Below, one piece after another: positions 12,301-24,200 of a stretch of DNA of 64,000 bases (the first letter of the stretch is position 1; the number at the start of each line of letters is the position of its first letter). Source of the DNA: Paracentrotus lividus. Taxonomy: Eukaryota; Echinodermata; Echinoidea; Camarodonta; Echinidae. The translations under genes were made by a program, and so were the position numbers. The stretch lies in contig CALNVZ010003432.1 of the NCBI GenBank assembly GCA_940671915.1, positions 9,021,342 to 9,085,341 of the forward strand. The letters are read 5' to 3'. The notes beneath the pieces are model-generated. The model saw only the letters and a program-made list of their open reading frames with translations. It ran no database searches and was not told where the DNA came from.

Positions 12301-13537
12301 GCGTAGAGGGCGTATCGTTGACAGAGACATTCCGGGGGATGATTCGCAAGGAAGATATCCGAGCCACAGAGAAAGACAAGGTGGAGGTGTACAAATCATT
12401 CAGACCCGGAGATATTGTTCTTGCAAGAGTTGTATCCTTTTACTATTTTCTAGTGTTGGTAAATGCTGTGCACCATATTTGCCTGGAAATATGTGACACT
12501 CTCACTGAAAGTGGGTATATCTCAACTCTATACTTCTGTTTTGACATACTGCACATGTATAAGCCTAAATTTTTGTATCCAGATGATTTTTGCAATTTTT
12601 ACAATTTTGGACCAGTTCAAGTTGAGGAAATTCATAAGAGCTGAATTTCATAGTTTTTATTATGCTTTTAAATAATCACTACTATTAGCCTATATTGAAA
12701 TGGACACTTTTTACGAGGACTGACTCAGGAAATTCACAAAAATAAAACAACTGCAAAAATAATTGTGTGTACTCTAAATATTAGACAAATTTAAATCTTC
12801 CTTGACCAGTGATGTTCAGCTATCATTGGGTGATGCCCAGTCTTATCTTTTGACAACGGCAGAGAACGAGCTTGGCGTTGTGCTAGCCAAGAGTGAAGCA
12901 GGTTTGTTTTCTCTTTTCTTTAGGCAGGGCTTTTATACATACTAGGTTATTCTTCATTAACCCAAATCTGGCAAGTAGCGGGCTCTTCTGATCCTATGAA
13001 TTAGCCTGATCAAGGAAAATCATGCTTTTTCTCTTAAATAGCACTCTAAATATCAGCCGTGTTTCGGCATGAGATCATCTTGGCTAATTTCCTAATGGCA
13101 AGCTTGCGATGACATCACCAACTCGCTCATTTAGGTATTCTTGAGGACTGATCAAGAAATGTTTCCTGAAAATATGTGAAATTTCAAAAAGTCACAACTA
13201 CTTTATTTCTTATTGGATTTGCATAATATTTGCATTAATCAGTAAAGATATTTTTGCTTTTTTTTGTGCAATTACTGGTATGATGATTTTGGGGTTTCTT
13301 ATCAGATTTTAATAATTTGTACACCAACCTGTAGAGAGATTTTACTCTTTCTTTTGCAATTATGATGATTCTGGAGTGGGCTTTCCCTTTAACAGACATT
13401 TTCACCTATTTTTTCTTGTTTCAGGCGTGCCCATGGTTCCTACGAGTTGGTGTGAGATGACATGCCCGAAGACACACGACAAGCAACTCAGAAAGGTCGC
13501 AAAAGTACAGCCACAGTATATCGCATATGCCAGCTAG
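6390..13537 (+). CDS. EXOSC1: Exosome complex component CSL4 (EXOSC1), six exons
   Basis: CSL4 is one of the three S1/KH cap subunits of the RNA exosome and helps couple the ring to the catalytic 3'-5' nuclease in nucleus and cytoplasm. Coding exons: 6390-6441, 11146-11264, 11710-11784, 12258-12431, 12820-12901, 13425-13537; all GT-AG, phases agree, 615 bases, 204 aa (human CSL4 is a similar size). Exon 1 gives a short N-terminus ending RICIPG, matching the family's conserved IPGERL across the junction. Next come the N-terminal domain (SGPGTYRR, SSLAGHM), then the S1-like domain (SITSKFCRCDILSV, FRGMIRKEDIRATEKDKVEV, SFRPGDIVLARV, LGDAQSYLLTTAENELGVV) and the C-terminal zinc-ribbon-like WCEMTCPKTH. 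An AATAAA lies at 13678. The start was chosen because its exon carries the family N-terminus and a phase-1 donor. The 4.7 kb first intron is packed with repeats. Confidence 0.95.
6775..6853. repeat. Perfect-armed hairpin (foldback element)
   Basis: A 24-base arm at 6775-6798 (starting AGCGATCGATCTTCAGC) is the exact reverse complement of 6830-6853. Most of the 31-base spacer also pairs, so nearly the whole 79 bases is palindromic. It lies in EXOSC1 intron 1. It looks like a very short MITE or remnant. Confidence 0.8.
7093..7239. repeat. Inverted repeat, 22-base perfect arms
   Basis: 7093-7114 (AAAAATATGCTGAAATAA...) is exactly reverse-complementary to 7218-7239, with about 100 bases between. 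It lies in EXOSC1 intron 1, immediately left of a much larger inverted repeat. Confidence 0.75.
7669..7704. promoter_or_regulatory. Palindromic pair of NRF-1-like GCGCATGCG sites
   Basis: AATGCGCATGCG at 7669-7680 is reverse-complementary to CGCATGCGCATT at 7693-7704. Each contains the core GCGCATGCG, close to the known NRF-1 consensus (YGCGCAYGCGCR). The flanking 7560-8110 is richer in CpG than its surroundings. An alternative promoter inside EXOSC1 intron 1 is possible but unproven. Confidence 0.35.
8519..8840. repeat. Partial GGATCC-family core plus internal direct duplication
   Basis: 8528-8600 carries the family core (CCCTCGGCACATCATAAAGG, then ATAGGGGTAGGGTTCAGTGC). A segment of about 130 bases is then present twice: AGATATTTTTGTCATGTGGC onward (about 8680-8755) and AGATATTTTCGTCATGGGGC onward (about 8813-8885), each containing GGAGAGCTTAGTCTTGTTTA-like sequence. 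Confidence 0.5.
9060..9245. repeat. A-rich low-complexity tract
   Basis: About 180 bases of A runs interrupted by AAATA and AAAT units. A short copy of the G-rich repeat seen at 4355-4815 follows near 9268-9370, in the opposite orientation. Confidence 0.7.
10555..10850. repeat. Degenerate copy of a TTTTCGCG-type inverted-repeat element
   Basis: TCTAAGCCAATATTTTTGCA (about 10565) and the later AAAATAACCACATG (about 10765) resemble the two ends of the element at 61680-62886, but with the CpGs decayed. A fragment of the same family is seen near 12705-12770. It is interpreted as an old copy in EXOSC1 intron 1. Confidence 0.4.
12150..12200 (-). mobile_element. tRNA-derived SINE remnant
   Basis: On the minus strand this reads GAGTGGTCTAATCACTTGAC, followed by GGGTTCAATCCC, which matches a tRNA B box. 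It shares the block AATCACTTGACTG with the better copy at 39061-39123. It lies in EXOSC1 intron 3 and is too short to be a functional tRNA. Confidence 0.55.
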
Positions 13538-14651
13538 CAGAAGATACACACAGAAGGATTATTTGAACAATGAACACTATTGCAAGAGACTTGGAGGGAT
13601 AGAGTGAGATAGAAAAAGAGGGAGAGAAGGAGAGAGAGAGAGAGATAGAGATGATGTGTGTGTATTTATGAGAGTGAAATAAAGAAACCTCACTGGGCTA
13701 CTGGACTTTAGAAGAGATTGTGAAACAAACAAATGAATCATGAAGTTTTTAAGAAGTGGTAAAACATTCAACTGTTCAGAAGAATAACCCTTGGATAAGC
13801 CAAGGACACAAGGTCTGTCTGATTTTCAGATCTTCAAGACCAGATTCTGCCAGGAATTAATTTCATGATGGCCTTTTGCCTGAAATAATTGTTTTATATC
13901 AAAGTTTTGTCCTGAAAGCCATTAATCTATTTATTGATTTTATCTAGTAGAGGAGTCATCGTCCATCTAATGAAGGATGTAAAGAGTAGTTCTACCGCCC
14001 GAGCAAAACCACAGTCCACTCCCATTAAAATGAGGGACTAAGTCAATTGCCTCTTTATCACAGAATCTCGCTATACTGACCACATAGCCACATGTGCACT
14101 TGTTTTGCATTCGTAACTGGGAGAACTGCCTTGTTATAACATAATATTTTATCTATGCTTATTAACATGTGAGTGGTCTGTACTAGAATAAAATAGTCTG
14201 AAATTGAGAATTCATGTGTAAAATGGAATTGTATGGAATTTGCAAAATTCTTGTTTACATAACATTACATTATAAGTATATTATAACCCATTCATCGTAC
14301 AAGCCCTTTGGACTATAAAAGTAATAAAAGTTAGGGCAGCACAAAGATGACCAAACTCAAGTAAATTCAGTCTATTAAAAATAATTTGGGTTCTTGCGTT
14401 TTCAACAATCCCAAGTCTTTAGACACTTAGGTGTGATAATATGCACAGCTAGAGGGACAATTTTGTTGTCTTATAAAGAAATAATTGATACACAGAGATA
14501 TTGTTACCTCGACTTGTCAATCTCAGTTTTTAATATTTCTGATTTTGTTCAAAATTTTGTCAATCTTTGAGTTTTTTTATCATGCCAGATTAAACTCTTA
14601 ACTAGCATTAGATTTTCATGGATTTAATATTTTGCTTTTAATTTTGGGTCA

Positions 14652-14885
14652 TACTGTAAACGTGGAAATTTTCGCGGTACATTAATTTTCGCGGATTTCG
14701 CGCAAAGATCGTACGGCGCGAATTAAAAAACACGCGAATATATAAGCATGCTTTCTTATGCATGCTCTATTTAGGTTAAATTGCGTTCGTACGTAAATGC
14801 AGCGCGAATTTAAGAACCCACAAATATGTTTTGAGGCCTCTAAGCGCGAAAAATTAATCGCGCGAAAATAACAGCGAATACAGTA
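14652..14885. mobile_element. MITE with TACTGTA ends
   Basis: It starts TACTGTAAACGTGGAAATTT and ends ...GCGAATACAGTA, so the terminal bases are inverted repeats. The subterminal regions are rich in TTTCGCG on the left and CGCGAAAA on the right. At 234 bases it cannot encode a transposase. Confidence 0.7.
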
Positions 14886-15317
14886 TTCGCCAAATCTTTG
14901 AAAAAAAATCTCAGTCAGGCTTTCCTTTTCCATTCTACTTTAATTTTGCAAATCATGAAGTGTTATGAAAATAAATACCACTCTCACCATGTGTATTTTA
15001 TTGTGTTATTTTATTTGTTTGTTGGTTTGTTTTGTGTATCAGGGGCCACAAAGCACTTTTGGATGGAGGGAGGATGGCTGAGCATGCAAAAGAGCTAAAC
15101 TTGATAATCATTTTCACGTCTTCATGTTTACTAAAAAAAAAATGGGGGGACCACTGCCCCTGTTTATTTATTTTTGTTTAATTTTATTTTTTGTAAATAA
15201 TTTTCTAAAATAAAACATCTGTTGGTTAAAAAGCACATTGAGTTTGATCAGTTACTTCACTAGGAAGAAGACACTATATATTTTTTTTTAATATTTCACC
15301 GTCCACTCCTGTTGTGA

Positions 15318-15575
15318 CAACAGGCATGGATTCAGGGGGGGGGGGCGATGGGCCGGCCCCCCCAACAAAAAAAAGATAACAAAAAAAGAAGAGAGAAAAA
15401 ACAAATTGACAAGCGGGCCGATTGACCCCTAACCCTACTCCTATGGCGATACCTGATGACCACCCCCCCCCCTGCTTATCGCTTATTGTAACAGGGAAAA
15501 AAATGTTGTACCAAAATATGAAATTCCGATTTTTGCGGACCCCCCCCCCCCCTGTAATGAAATCCTGGATCCGTC
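15318..15575. mobile_element. GGATCC-family element, opposite orientation
   Basis: It contains, in reverse complement, the core features of the element at 5765-6062: ACCAAAATATGAAATTCC and AACCCTACTCCTATGG. It is bounded by CATGGATTCAGGGG on the left and CCTGGATCCGTCA on the right, with long G and C runs just inside the ends. There is no coding capacity. Confidence 0.6.
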
Positions 15576-16731
15576 AAGGTGCTCATGACCAAACCAAATA
15601 CTTTATTCTAAATGAAATCTTGCTGAACACATAGGAAAATAGACACATGTACAAATGTCTGAATTAGGGACTGGGGGCATTGGCTCATTATATAAAATTT
15701 TGTTGCTTTTGTATCTAGCTCGTTAACGGGAGTAGACTGTATTTATTACAATGCAAAGTTTATATAAAATGGTTACATGAAGTATACTATCAAGGTTGGC
15801 CCTTTTGGTACATAACAAATTTTGTGAGCCATTGAATCAGCTATTTTAACAGGAATACTTCAAGTAAAACCATGCATTTCAAAGGATACACAGGTCAAAT
15901 ATATTATACAAATTTGGTAGAACTATAAGTGGTTTCATATTTTGAAACTATCGACACTTTTTCATAAGAAGATAATGAGATAAAAATGGATTAATCTTGC
16001 ATTGAGATTATATTCTATATCATATTATTTTGCGATTTCTATCTACCCTATGGGCAATACAATTTGCAAAAATATTTGTGAATCTTTGTGTAAAAATAGC
16101 AAAGAATTTTAAGAAGCAATTAATTAAGACACAAAGTTATTTTTAAAACTTCAGACAATGGCTGACTGACAGATAGGCCTACTAGTGTATATAATGATTA
16201 AATATTTTGCATATCAAAAATAATAAAGAATCAATATTTACATATTAATATTGTCAGTACTGAATATTCTTATGTATTTTTTTTTAAAATCAAGATTACA
16301 GAAATTACATAATCTCCCCACATTATATGTCAAATATTGTCTGTTTTATACCATAGACCCATGATTGAGAAAAGAGATATTATTCAAATGTGGCCTAGAG
16401 GAAACGAAGCCTAAGTTTGCCTTGTAGTGCATCCCACACCAGGGTCATATTACCAATATATGTAGCAGATCTGATTAATAGAAGGTCCATTCCAGTAATG
16501 ACTCACATTTTTAAATGCGTATCTCTTTTCTGCTGTTTTTACGAAACTTTTGCATCATGATTCTCTAATTTTCTTTTTGATTTTTTTTTTCTTTTTTTTT
16601 TTCAATCCAGCAATGCGAAACTAATTCTCTCAAATTTTGTTAGATCCATTTCATTTTTCAAATACTTACATTGTACACATCACCCCTTGATTCAGGGGTT
16701 ACTCTATTTGGTGCAGTACTGATTTGCTGTG

Positions 16732-16732
<1 letters not shown>

Positions 16733-16774
<42 letters not shown>
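16733..16774. repeat. Poly-T run of 42 bases
   Basis: An uninterrupted T run. It could be the tail of a retroposed sequence on the minus strand, but no such element was identified next to it. Confidence 0.9.
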
Positions 16775-17767
16775 CTAATGTAGGGCCTAAACTGAAAAAA
16801 AAAACTCTTTCAACTCAATTTTAGTCTGCAAATCTAGACCATTAAAAATTTTACTTAAAAAAAAAAAAAAATCATTCAAAGAGATCAGATCGGCTGATTT
16901 AATCATTACAGGAGTTAATTAAGATTCCTTTTAGTCAATAAATTATGTTTATTCGACTTAATTGAAATAAAAAAAATTATAAGATCTCACCATCTGGCAT
17001 AAAGATGTAAACTGTCGAGGTCTTGTGGGCAGACATATACATCCAAGCGTCTGGATTATAGACTAAGTTGTCTTGTGGGGGAATCGTTGTTGTCTGCATC
17101 TGATCGGGGCCGGTAATTATTACTTTTTTAGTGTTTCTAAAGATCTATATAGATTAACAAAGTTCTCATAGTATAAATCCAATAGATTGATCGTTAATTT
17201 ACGCTTGTTTGGCTTTATTTGTAACACTAGAACTTACAGTAAACATGACAAAATTATTAACTTTTAATTCAGCTTTCTTAATTTAGTCCCACATGTTAAG
17301 ATCTGCGTCTTGTAAAAATAATGTTTGTAAAAAAGAGCAAGTAAAAAGCAATGATTGAAGTCTAGACTAGGTCGTTAAATCTGCAGTCTTTTAACAACTT
17401 TAATAATGATAATTTAAAGAATAGTCTTAGACTGGTTAACCAATAACAAAAAAAATAAAAAAATCGTGACTTTGTGAGAACTATTATTGTGCTGGAATGC
17501 CTGGATTGAAATGTTGTGTATGCATTTGTTAGTAAACTGAAGTCATATCGTGCTAGATCTATGACTGTGTCTGAGTGTGCATGTTGTGAGTGCAGTGACT
17601 CATGATCGATCGATGACGATGAGTTGTGCTGATGACAAATTCTGGAAAGGACACTCGTAAAGTAGGTTGATGTATTGACTTTGTAGTGCAGTGGGACTTC
17701 GGGTGGCAAGTTTTACAACTTGGTTCAATTGTTTTTCTCCTTTTTGTAATACATGTTGTCTTATTGA

Positions 17768-17850
17768 CTCTAAAATTAAGCCCTGATATATACCAATGTA
17801 GAGAAGCTTTTTAAAATTAAGCCCTGATATATACCAATGTAGAGTAGCTT
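17768..17850. repeat. Tandem duplication of a 42-base unit
   Basis: The unit TAAAATTAAGCCCTGATATA...GTAGAG(A/T)AGCTTTTT is present twice head to tail, differing by about one base. It runs directly into the dispersed repeat at 17846. Confidence 0.85.
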
Positions 17851-17956
17851 TTTTGTTATTGTTGAAGGTTTTCAGTGAGTGTATATCTTGCTTTGTGTAG
17901 TAAGAAAACATAGTAAACATAAATTAACTCTATTTTTATCTTAAGCAATTATATCA
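17846..17956. repeat. 111-base dispersed repeat, copy 1
   Basis: This segment, from AGCTTTTTTGTTATTGTTGA to AAGCAATTATATCA, appears identical by eye to 23111-23221. The flanking bases differ on both sides. Copy 1 lies about 330 bases upstream of the DHX34 ATG. Confidence 0.9.
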
Positions 17957-18287
17957 GAGAATTGGTTTCAATAAATTTGATTTCATCATCATGAAAAAAA
18001 ATGAAATATAAACACTTCTGATTTTTTCCTACGGCTAAAAAATCCTTTGGAACTTGTCATTAATTGAATTCAAAATTTAATTACATTTCACCATAGGAAT
18101 TAAAAACAGCAAGAATGGTAAATGGAACATCCCAACACCCAGTTATGAATAATGGAAAGTAAAAAAATTAAAACTTTTGTAATGGAAAATTAAGTTCATT
18201 TTCTGAACGTCTTTGTCTTGTTTTTGCTGCTAGCTGGCTTTAACAATCTTTTTTTAATTAACGAATATAGATCTACATCTAGGTAAA

Positions 18288-21200
18288 ATGCCACGTGAAA
18301 GAAGTGGAGAGGATTCATACAGACGGTCATCAGATCATTCTCATCATTATGATAGGAGAGACGAGAGAAAATCGAGTTCGTCAAGACAATATTCTAGAAG
18401 ACATGATTCTGATTACAGACATGAATCAGACTACAGACGTGAATCGGATCGCAGACGTGACTCAGATCGCAGACATAAATATGAAGAAAGGAGCTCAAGA
18501 TATGACACCAAGCACAGTTATAAAGACAGAGAAGACAGAGCAAGAAATGAACCTAAATCCTCTGGAAGAAAAAGTGGAGAGAACTCTCGTGATCGAAGGT
18601 CTACTTATGCCTCAGAACAAAAGAAGCCTTCTTGGAATTACTTCGGTTACACATCGGATGATCTTAGGGATGTTGAGACTTTACAGAGGGAGAAAGATGC
18701 TAGAACTGGCAGTGGTGTTTCGTCTTCAAGTTTAGCAGCGTCTTCTGCATTATCTGCCAATACCTTGAGCCTGCATTCAGACAACCAAGCTCAGATTCGT
18801 ATGCAGGTTTGTGTTAGGATTACATCATTGTAGATATTGACATTGCAGTTGTATTATGTTATAACCATAACTATAGGTTGTACCATTTAAAGCATTTTGA
18901 GTGCCTCCTAATGTTGATCATGAAAATTTAGCCTGATAAGATAATTCTATTTTAAGACATAATAATGGAAGTAGGCAGCTTACACATTTTGTGTCAAAAT
19001 ATAAACTTAGTTATTTGAAAATTTGATATTGATGTGTCTGATTCATATTGTAATTATTATGTACTCTCAGCTAGTTTACTATATTTGCAAAATTCATTGT
19101 CTAAAATGAAAATGTTTACTTTTGATTTGTTGCTTATCAATCTTTCTGACATCTTTAAAAGAAAGAAGAAAAAAACCAAACGTATTCATATTTATTGCTC
19201 AGTATATTGGTGAAGGGTTCCCATGGGTAGTACTTTATAACAAAACAAGAATTAAAAAAAATATGATGGCCCGTATTCTGAACCAAACCCTAAGTTTGTG
19301 TCAACCTATTGTCCGATCCTTTTGTCTGATGCATCAGTCAAAAGGATCGCACAATAGTTATGCATGAACTTGTGATTCATAAAAACTCAGTCTTTGCTCC
19401 AGAATATAGGCCAACATGTTTTTTTTGTTTTGTTTTGTTTGTTTTTTGTCAGGAAAAAGTGAAACAAGCCGATGTTCAGCAATCCAATAAACAAACAAAG
19501 TGTGACATACCAGAAGAGAATCCTTCACTCAGGGCTATATTTGACTGGGATGCTCATCGATATGAGTTAGATAAACTATTCTTTGATGATGATGGTGTCT
19601 TTAAAAGGTAAGTTCAAATTTTATCTGTAGGAATGCATGGTTCTTCTTAAATATTTCTTGAATTTGTACCAGCATCATATGCTCCTCTCAAATTGTTTCC
19701 AGTTTTATCTATTCATGATTTATGTACAAACAAAAGAATTAAAGGAAATTATTTTAATAGAGTTTAAGTGATTTATTACTTCCAATTTATTTACAAAACA
19801 TATAAAAGTATGTATTCTTCTGATAAATTCCCTTTAATACAATTTCAACTATTTTAAGTTCATTCATGGATAATATCTAAGTTACCTTTCAAGACGTATT
19901 TCTTCTCACAAAAAACAACATAAAACAACAACAACGAAAATGAGGACAATCTGAATCTCACTTCTAATTTATTCTTAATCACTTTTTGTCACTTAACAAA
20001 CTTCATTATTAAATAGAGGCAGCTCTGATTATGCTGACTTTTGGTCCTTCTTTGAGCGATACCAGTCTTTCCAGAGCAAGAAGCTTGATCGATTAGGAAG
20101 TCAGAAAGGTAAGTGGTAAACAGTTCAATTATTGGTGGAGTGGGGGGGGGGTGTCTGATTTTAATGTGTACAGCCCTCCCCTGGATCCGCCACTAAATAT
20201 ATTTGTCATAAAAATGAAATTTTAATATCCTCATAAAACTGTTACATGTAACTCATATAATAATTTTTTTCAACAATTATTTGTTTTCTTGATAGTGAAA
20301 CAAGCTGAAGATGACAAGCATGCTAAGACTGGAAGGCTGAAACTCCCACAATGCTATGACAAGAGACATCGCATCAACATCGAGCTGACTGTCCCCAGCA
20401 AACATACTCTGAAATCCTACAGCCATGTTGCAGCAAGTGGAGGTAATAGGTAGAAATAAATCAGCTTTCCTCCTCAAATTGGCACCAAGATATTTTTCCC
20501 CCGTCCTATATCCTATTGACCAAATCAAATTCATATTTGTAAATTAAATCTCATTGGTTTTACACACATGGGGTATACCATGATCAAAATGAATGAGAGA
20601 CAACCGTTTAAAAAAAAAATTTTTTTTTTAAAGCCATTTCTGGATCAAAATTCTTACTGTGCAGCAGATCTGGCAATTGGGAGTTGCAGGAAAGCTTCCT
20701 CAAACATACATAAGTTTTATTTTTCTATTTTTCTGTTTGTAGAAGAAAGAGATGAGTTGACATCAGAAAGAGTCCTGGAATTCAAGAGAGTGCTTCTGCT
20801 CTACTTAGACTTCAATCAGAAACAGCAGGTATGAAGTAAATCTGATATTATATCCCTTATCTAAGATTGTTTGCATTGAGAGTGTACACAAGGAGAAAAA
20901 GAATAGTTTAACTAAGAAAAACGTTTCTTCAAGAAATAGTCGTTTTTCTCATGACGTCACGCATAGTACATTTTTTCCCTAGGGAAAAACTGGACTATAC
21001 GTTTTTCCGACCCCCCCCCCCACCCTATTCACCGTTGCGCAACGCAACGCAAGCGGTGCTACTTCTGCTCTTTTACCTGAATTCTCCACTGCATGCCACA
21101 GGAAACTTTCGGCGAGCTGCACTGACCAGGTGCGCTTACATAACAGACGAAAGGTAAGCATAGCCTATATAATTTTGTTCATTAAAAAAATTAAAAGGAA

Positions 21201-24200
21201 TGGTATTATAGTGGAAGGGATATAAAACAAATATACAATGACTCATTCTCAGAACAGGTTAAAACTATTCGCACTCAGGAACATCACATAGTACTATTCT
21301 CTCTCGGGCCGATGGCCCTCGAGAGAATAGTACTATGTGATGTTCCTTCGATGCGAATAGTTTTAACCAGATCCTCGATTGTCATTGTATATTTGTATAT
21401 TACACCTTCTTTTAAAAAAAGATGTCCTTATATCTGTGAAAGGTTCCAGTTGATATTTTAATTGTCTGAACATACAGAGTATTTCTGCACCTCGGGGAGG
21501 AGTTAAAATTTTTGCAAAAATTCATAGGATAAACACATGATTGGATAGTTTACAAGCCTCTTTCTCTGTCTCACATGGAAAGCACGCTGAAATTACATAT
21601 TTTGCTTCCCATACTTCTTTGTCTCATTAGCCCTCTTATGGACTCCCTATCCCCATTATACAATGAAACACACATTTTTCAAAATCCTCTCTTACCAAAC
21701 AGGAAAAGTATTTTATTAATATTCTGTTGGTTCGGTATTTCTTTTCAGTTCAGCAAGGTGGTGAAGTTACGTAAGGACCAGGGTAACCTGCCCATTGCTA
21801 GGTACAGAGAAACCATTGTTGAAGCAGTTAAAAAGAACAGTGTTGTGATAGTTGCAGGAGATACAGGCTGTGGCAAGTCAACCCAGGTTAGTATTCTTAT
21901 GCAGTGTGTCCCAGAAATTGTATGGCCTTTTTATGACTCCGCCACCGGATGTGGTGCTGGAGGCATCATTTTTTTGGGTTGTCCGTACGTCCCGATTGCT
22001 AATTACCACGTTATTTTAAGAAAAAATTAAGATATGAACTTCAAACTTGAGGATTCTTGAAGATAGTATATATCACCATCGGAAGATTAGATTTTGGGGG
22101 TCTGTAGGTTAAAGGTCAAGGTCACAGAGGTCAACTTATCAAATTATTTGTTTCAAGGGTGGAGGCATAGGAGATGCAGTCGCATTTGTCTTGTTTTTCA
22201 TGTTGAAGAGTAATTCAAATTTTGTAAAGTTATACCAAATTTATACATTTGATGTCATGGATAATTGAGCACCTGGACTTTAAAAACCTGTTTTAATTAC
22301 TCTGCAATTTAAACATTGAAGATCTTAAATTCTTCTTTCAAATTTGTTACCAGCTGTTTGCTCTTTCTATCCATGTTTCATATATAGTTCAAGGCATTCC
22401 AAATATACCAAGAATGTCCCTGAAAAAAACATGGTGCACTGCTCAGCATTAATCAAATTCATTTGATTTCCATCCCACTAGGTGCCTCAATACCTGATGG
22501 GTGCTGGGTTTGACTCCGTTGCTGTGACCCAGCCCAGACGTATCGCCTGTATCTCATTGGCCAAGAGGGTAGGGTACGAGACCCTTCATGAGTACGGATC
22601 TCAGGTGGGCTATCAGATCCGATTTGAGACCACTAAGACTCAAGCCACTAAACTTCTCTTCCTCACTGAAGGTAGGTATGAGTATGCTGCAAGACCTTTG
22701 GCAGGAATTTGTTCTCCTTTTTTTCTTCTGAATGATTGAAGTATAGAAAGTTTTTTTGAGAAAAAAAAAGCAATTTTGCAAGTTTAAGATATTCATCACC
22801 CTTGGCAGGGAAAATTAGCCCAGAACTGTATCTTATTGGCTAAAAGGATTGGATAAAAGCAAGGAAATTGTTGTTTAGGGTATAAATGTATGTTGATGCA
22901 TAACAACTGGAGGAGAATATGGATTGGACCAAAGCTTGAAACAAGTTAGAATTTCCCAATTACTCTGTCCGCTCTTTCAATCTTGCTTCTTGATCTTGTC
23001 AAACAATGTATTTTTTTTTTATTGTGATGATTGCTATCTATTTATGTCTATTTTTCAAAGCATCTGATTGTGTTTTGTGTGTACATCTTGGAAAAAAAAT
23101 TATTAGACCAAGCTTTTTTGTTATTGTTGAAGGTTTTCAGTGAGTGTATATCTTGCTTTGTGTAGTAAGAAAACATAGTAAACATAAATTAACTCTATTT
23201 TTATCTTAAGCAATTATATCAATGATACCTGAGTAAAGGTCTTGTGTTAATGTAAATGATACTCTTGTTTAAGAAGAGAAAGAGTGCTAGCCTTGGTAAT
23301 GTCCGATGTTAATTTTGATGTATTTTTACATGACAATAAATTTCTTAATTCTTACTTAGGACTTCTCCTGCGTCAGCTGCAGTTAGACCCGGGTCTCTCC
23401 CAGTACAGTGTGCTCATCCTAGATGAAGTTCATGAACGTCATCTCCATGGTGACTTCCTCCTGGGTGTCCTCCGGTGTGTGATGGACCAGAGAGATGACC
23501 TCAAGCTGGTCCTCATGTCAGCTACCATCAACATCAATCTCTTCTCAAACTACTTCAAAGATGCTCCCGTCATTCAGGTAATACAGTCGACTCTTGTTAT
23601 GTTTGGATAGTGAACACAAAGACACATTGGAAGATGTGCACATGTTTGAAAATAGGACTGGAAGAACTGCCTTGTTATAATATATCTGTAATTGTTATAA
23701 TGAGAGTAGTTCTGGTAAAAATACAGAATGACCTTCAATTTCTGCTTTCTGTAACTCTCCATTTCCTCCTCTATCCTCTCAAAGAGTCCTTTTCAGGACT
23801 AACCACATGGTGAACCGTAAACCTCATCACAACCTTCAAGTGTTCATACTAATTGATGTATATCCACCACCAGTATCACTACACCAAAACCCCACTACAT
23901 AGCTAGTACTTATCACCATTACTACTACTACTACTACTTAAAGTGTAATGAAGTTATTTGACATTTGGCTATGTTTTATGTATTATATTGACAGGTTCCA
24001 GGAAGGTTGTATCCTATACAAGTGGAATATGTTCCAATCAACGAGGCAGTGAGTAAATTTACATCTTTAAAACTATTGACAAAAAAAGGGGATATCATAA
24101 AGGAAGTGCATGCCACACTCAACCCAGTTTCATGATATAGGTACCTGGTACATGTAGGAGAAATATCTGGTATGAAAGAGGGCTTTGTCATGTTTTCCTC

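Larger units (their letters stand above)
13538..18287. other. EXOSC1 3' flank and DHX34 upstream region
   Basis: This holds the EXOSC1 3' UTR (AATAAA at 13678, further candidates near 14190), a MITE (14652-14885), an inverted GGATCC-family element (15318-15575), a 42-base T run, a tandem duplication near 17768-17850 and one copy of a 111-base dispersed repeat. A 5' non-coding DHX34 exon is expected, since an acceptor-like CTAG/ATAG precedes the ATG at 18288, but I could not place it. No other coding exon is seen. Confidence 0.5.
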
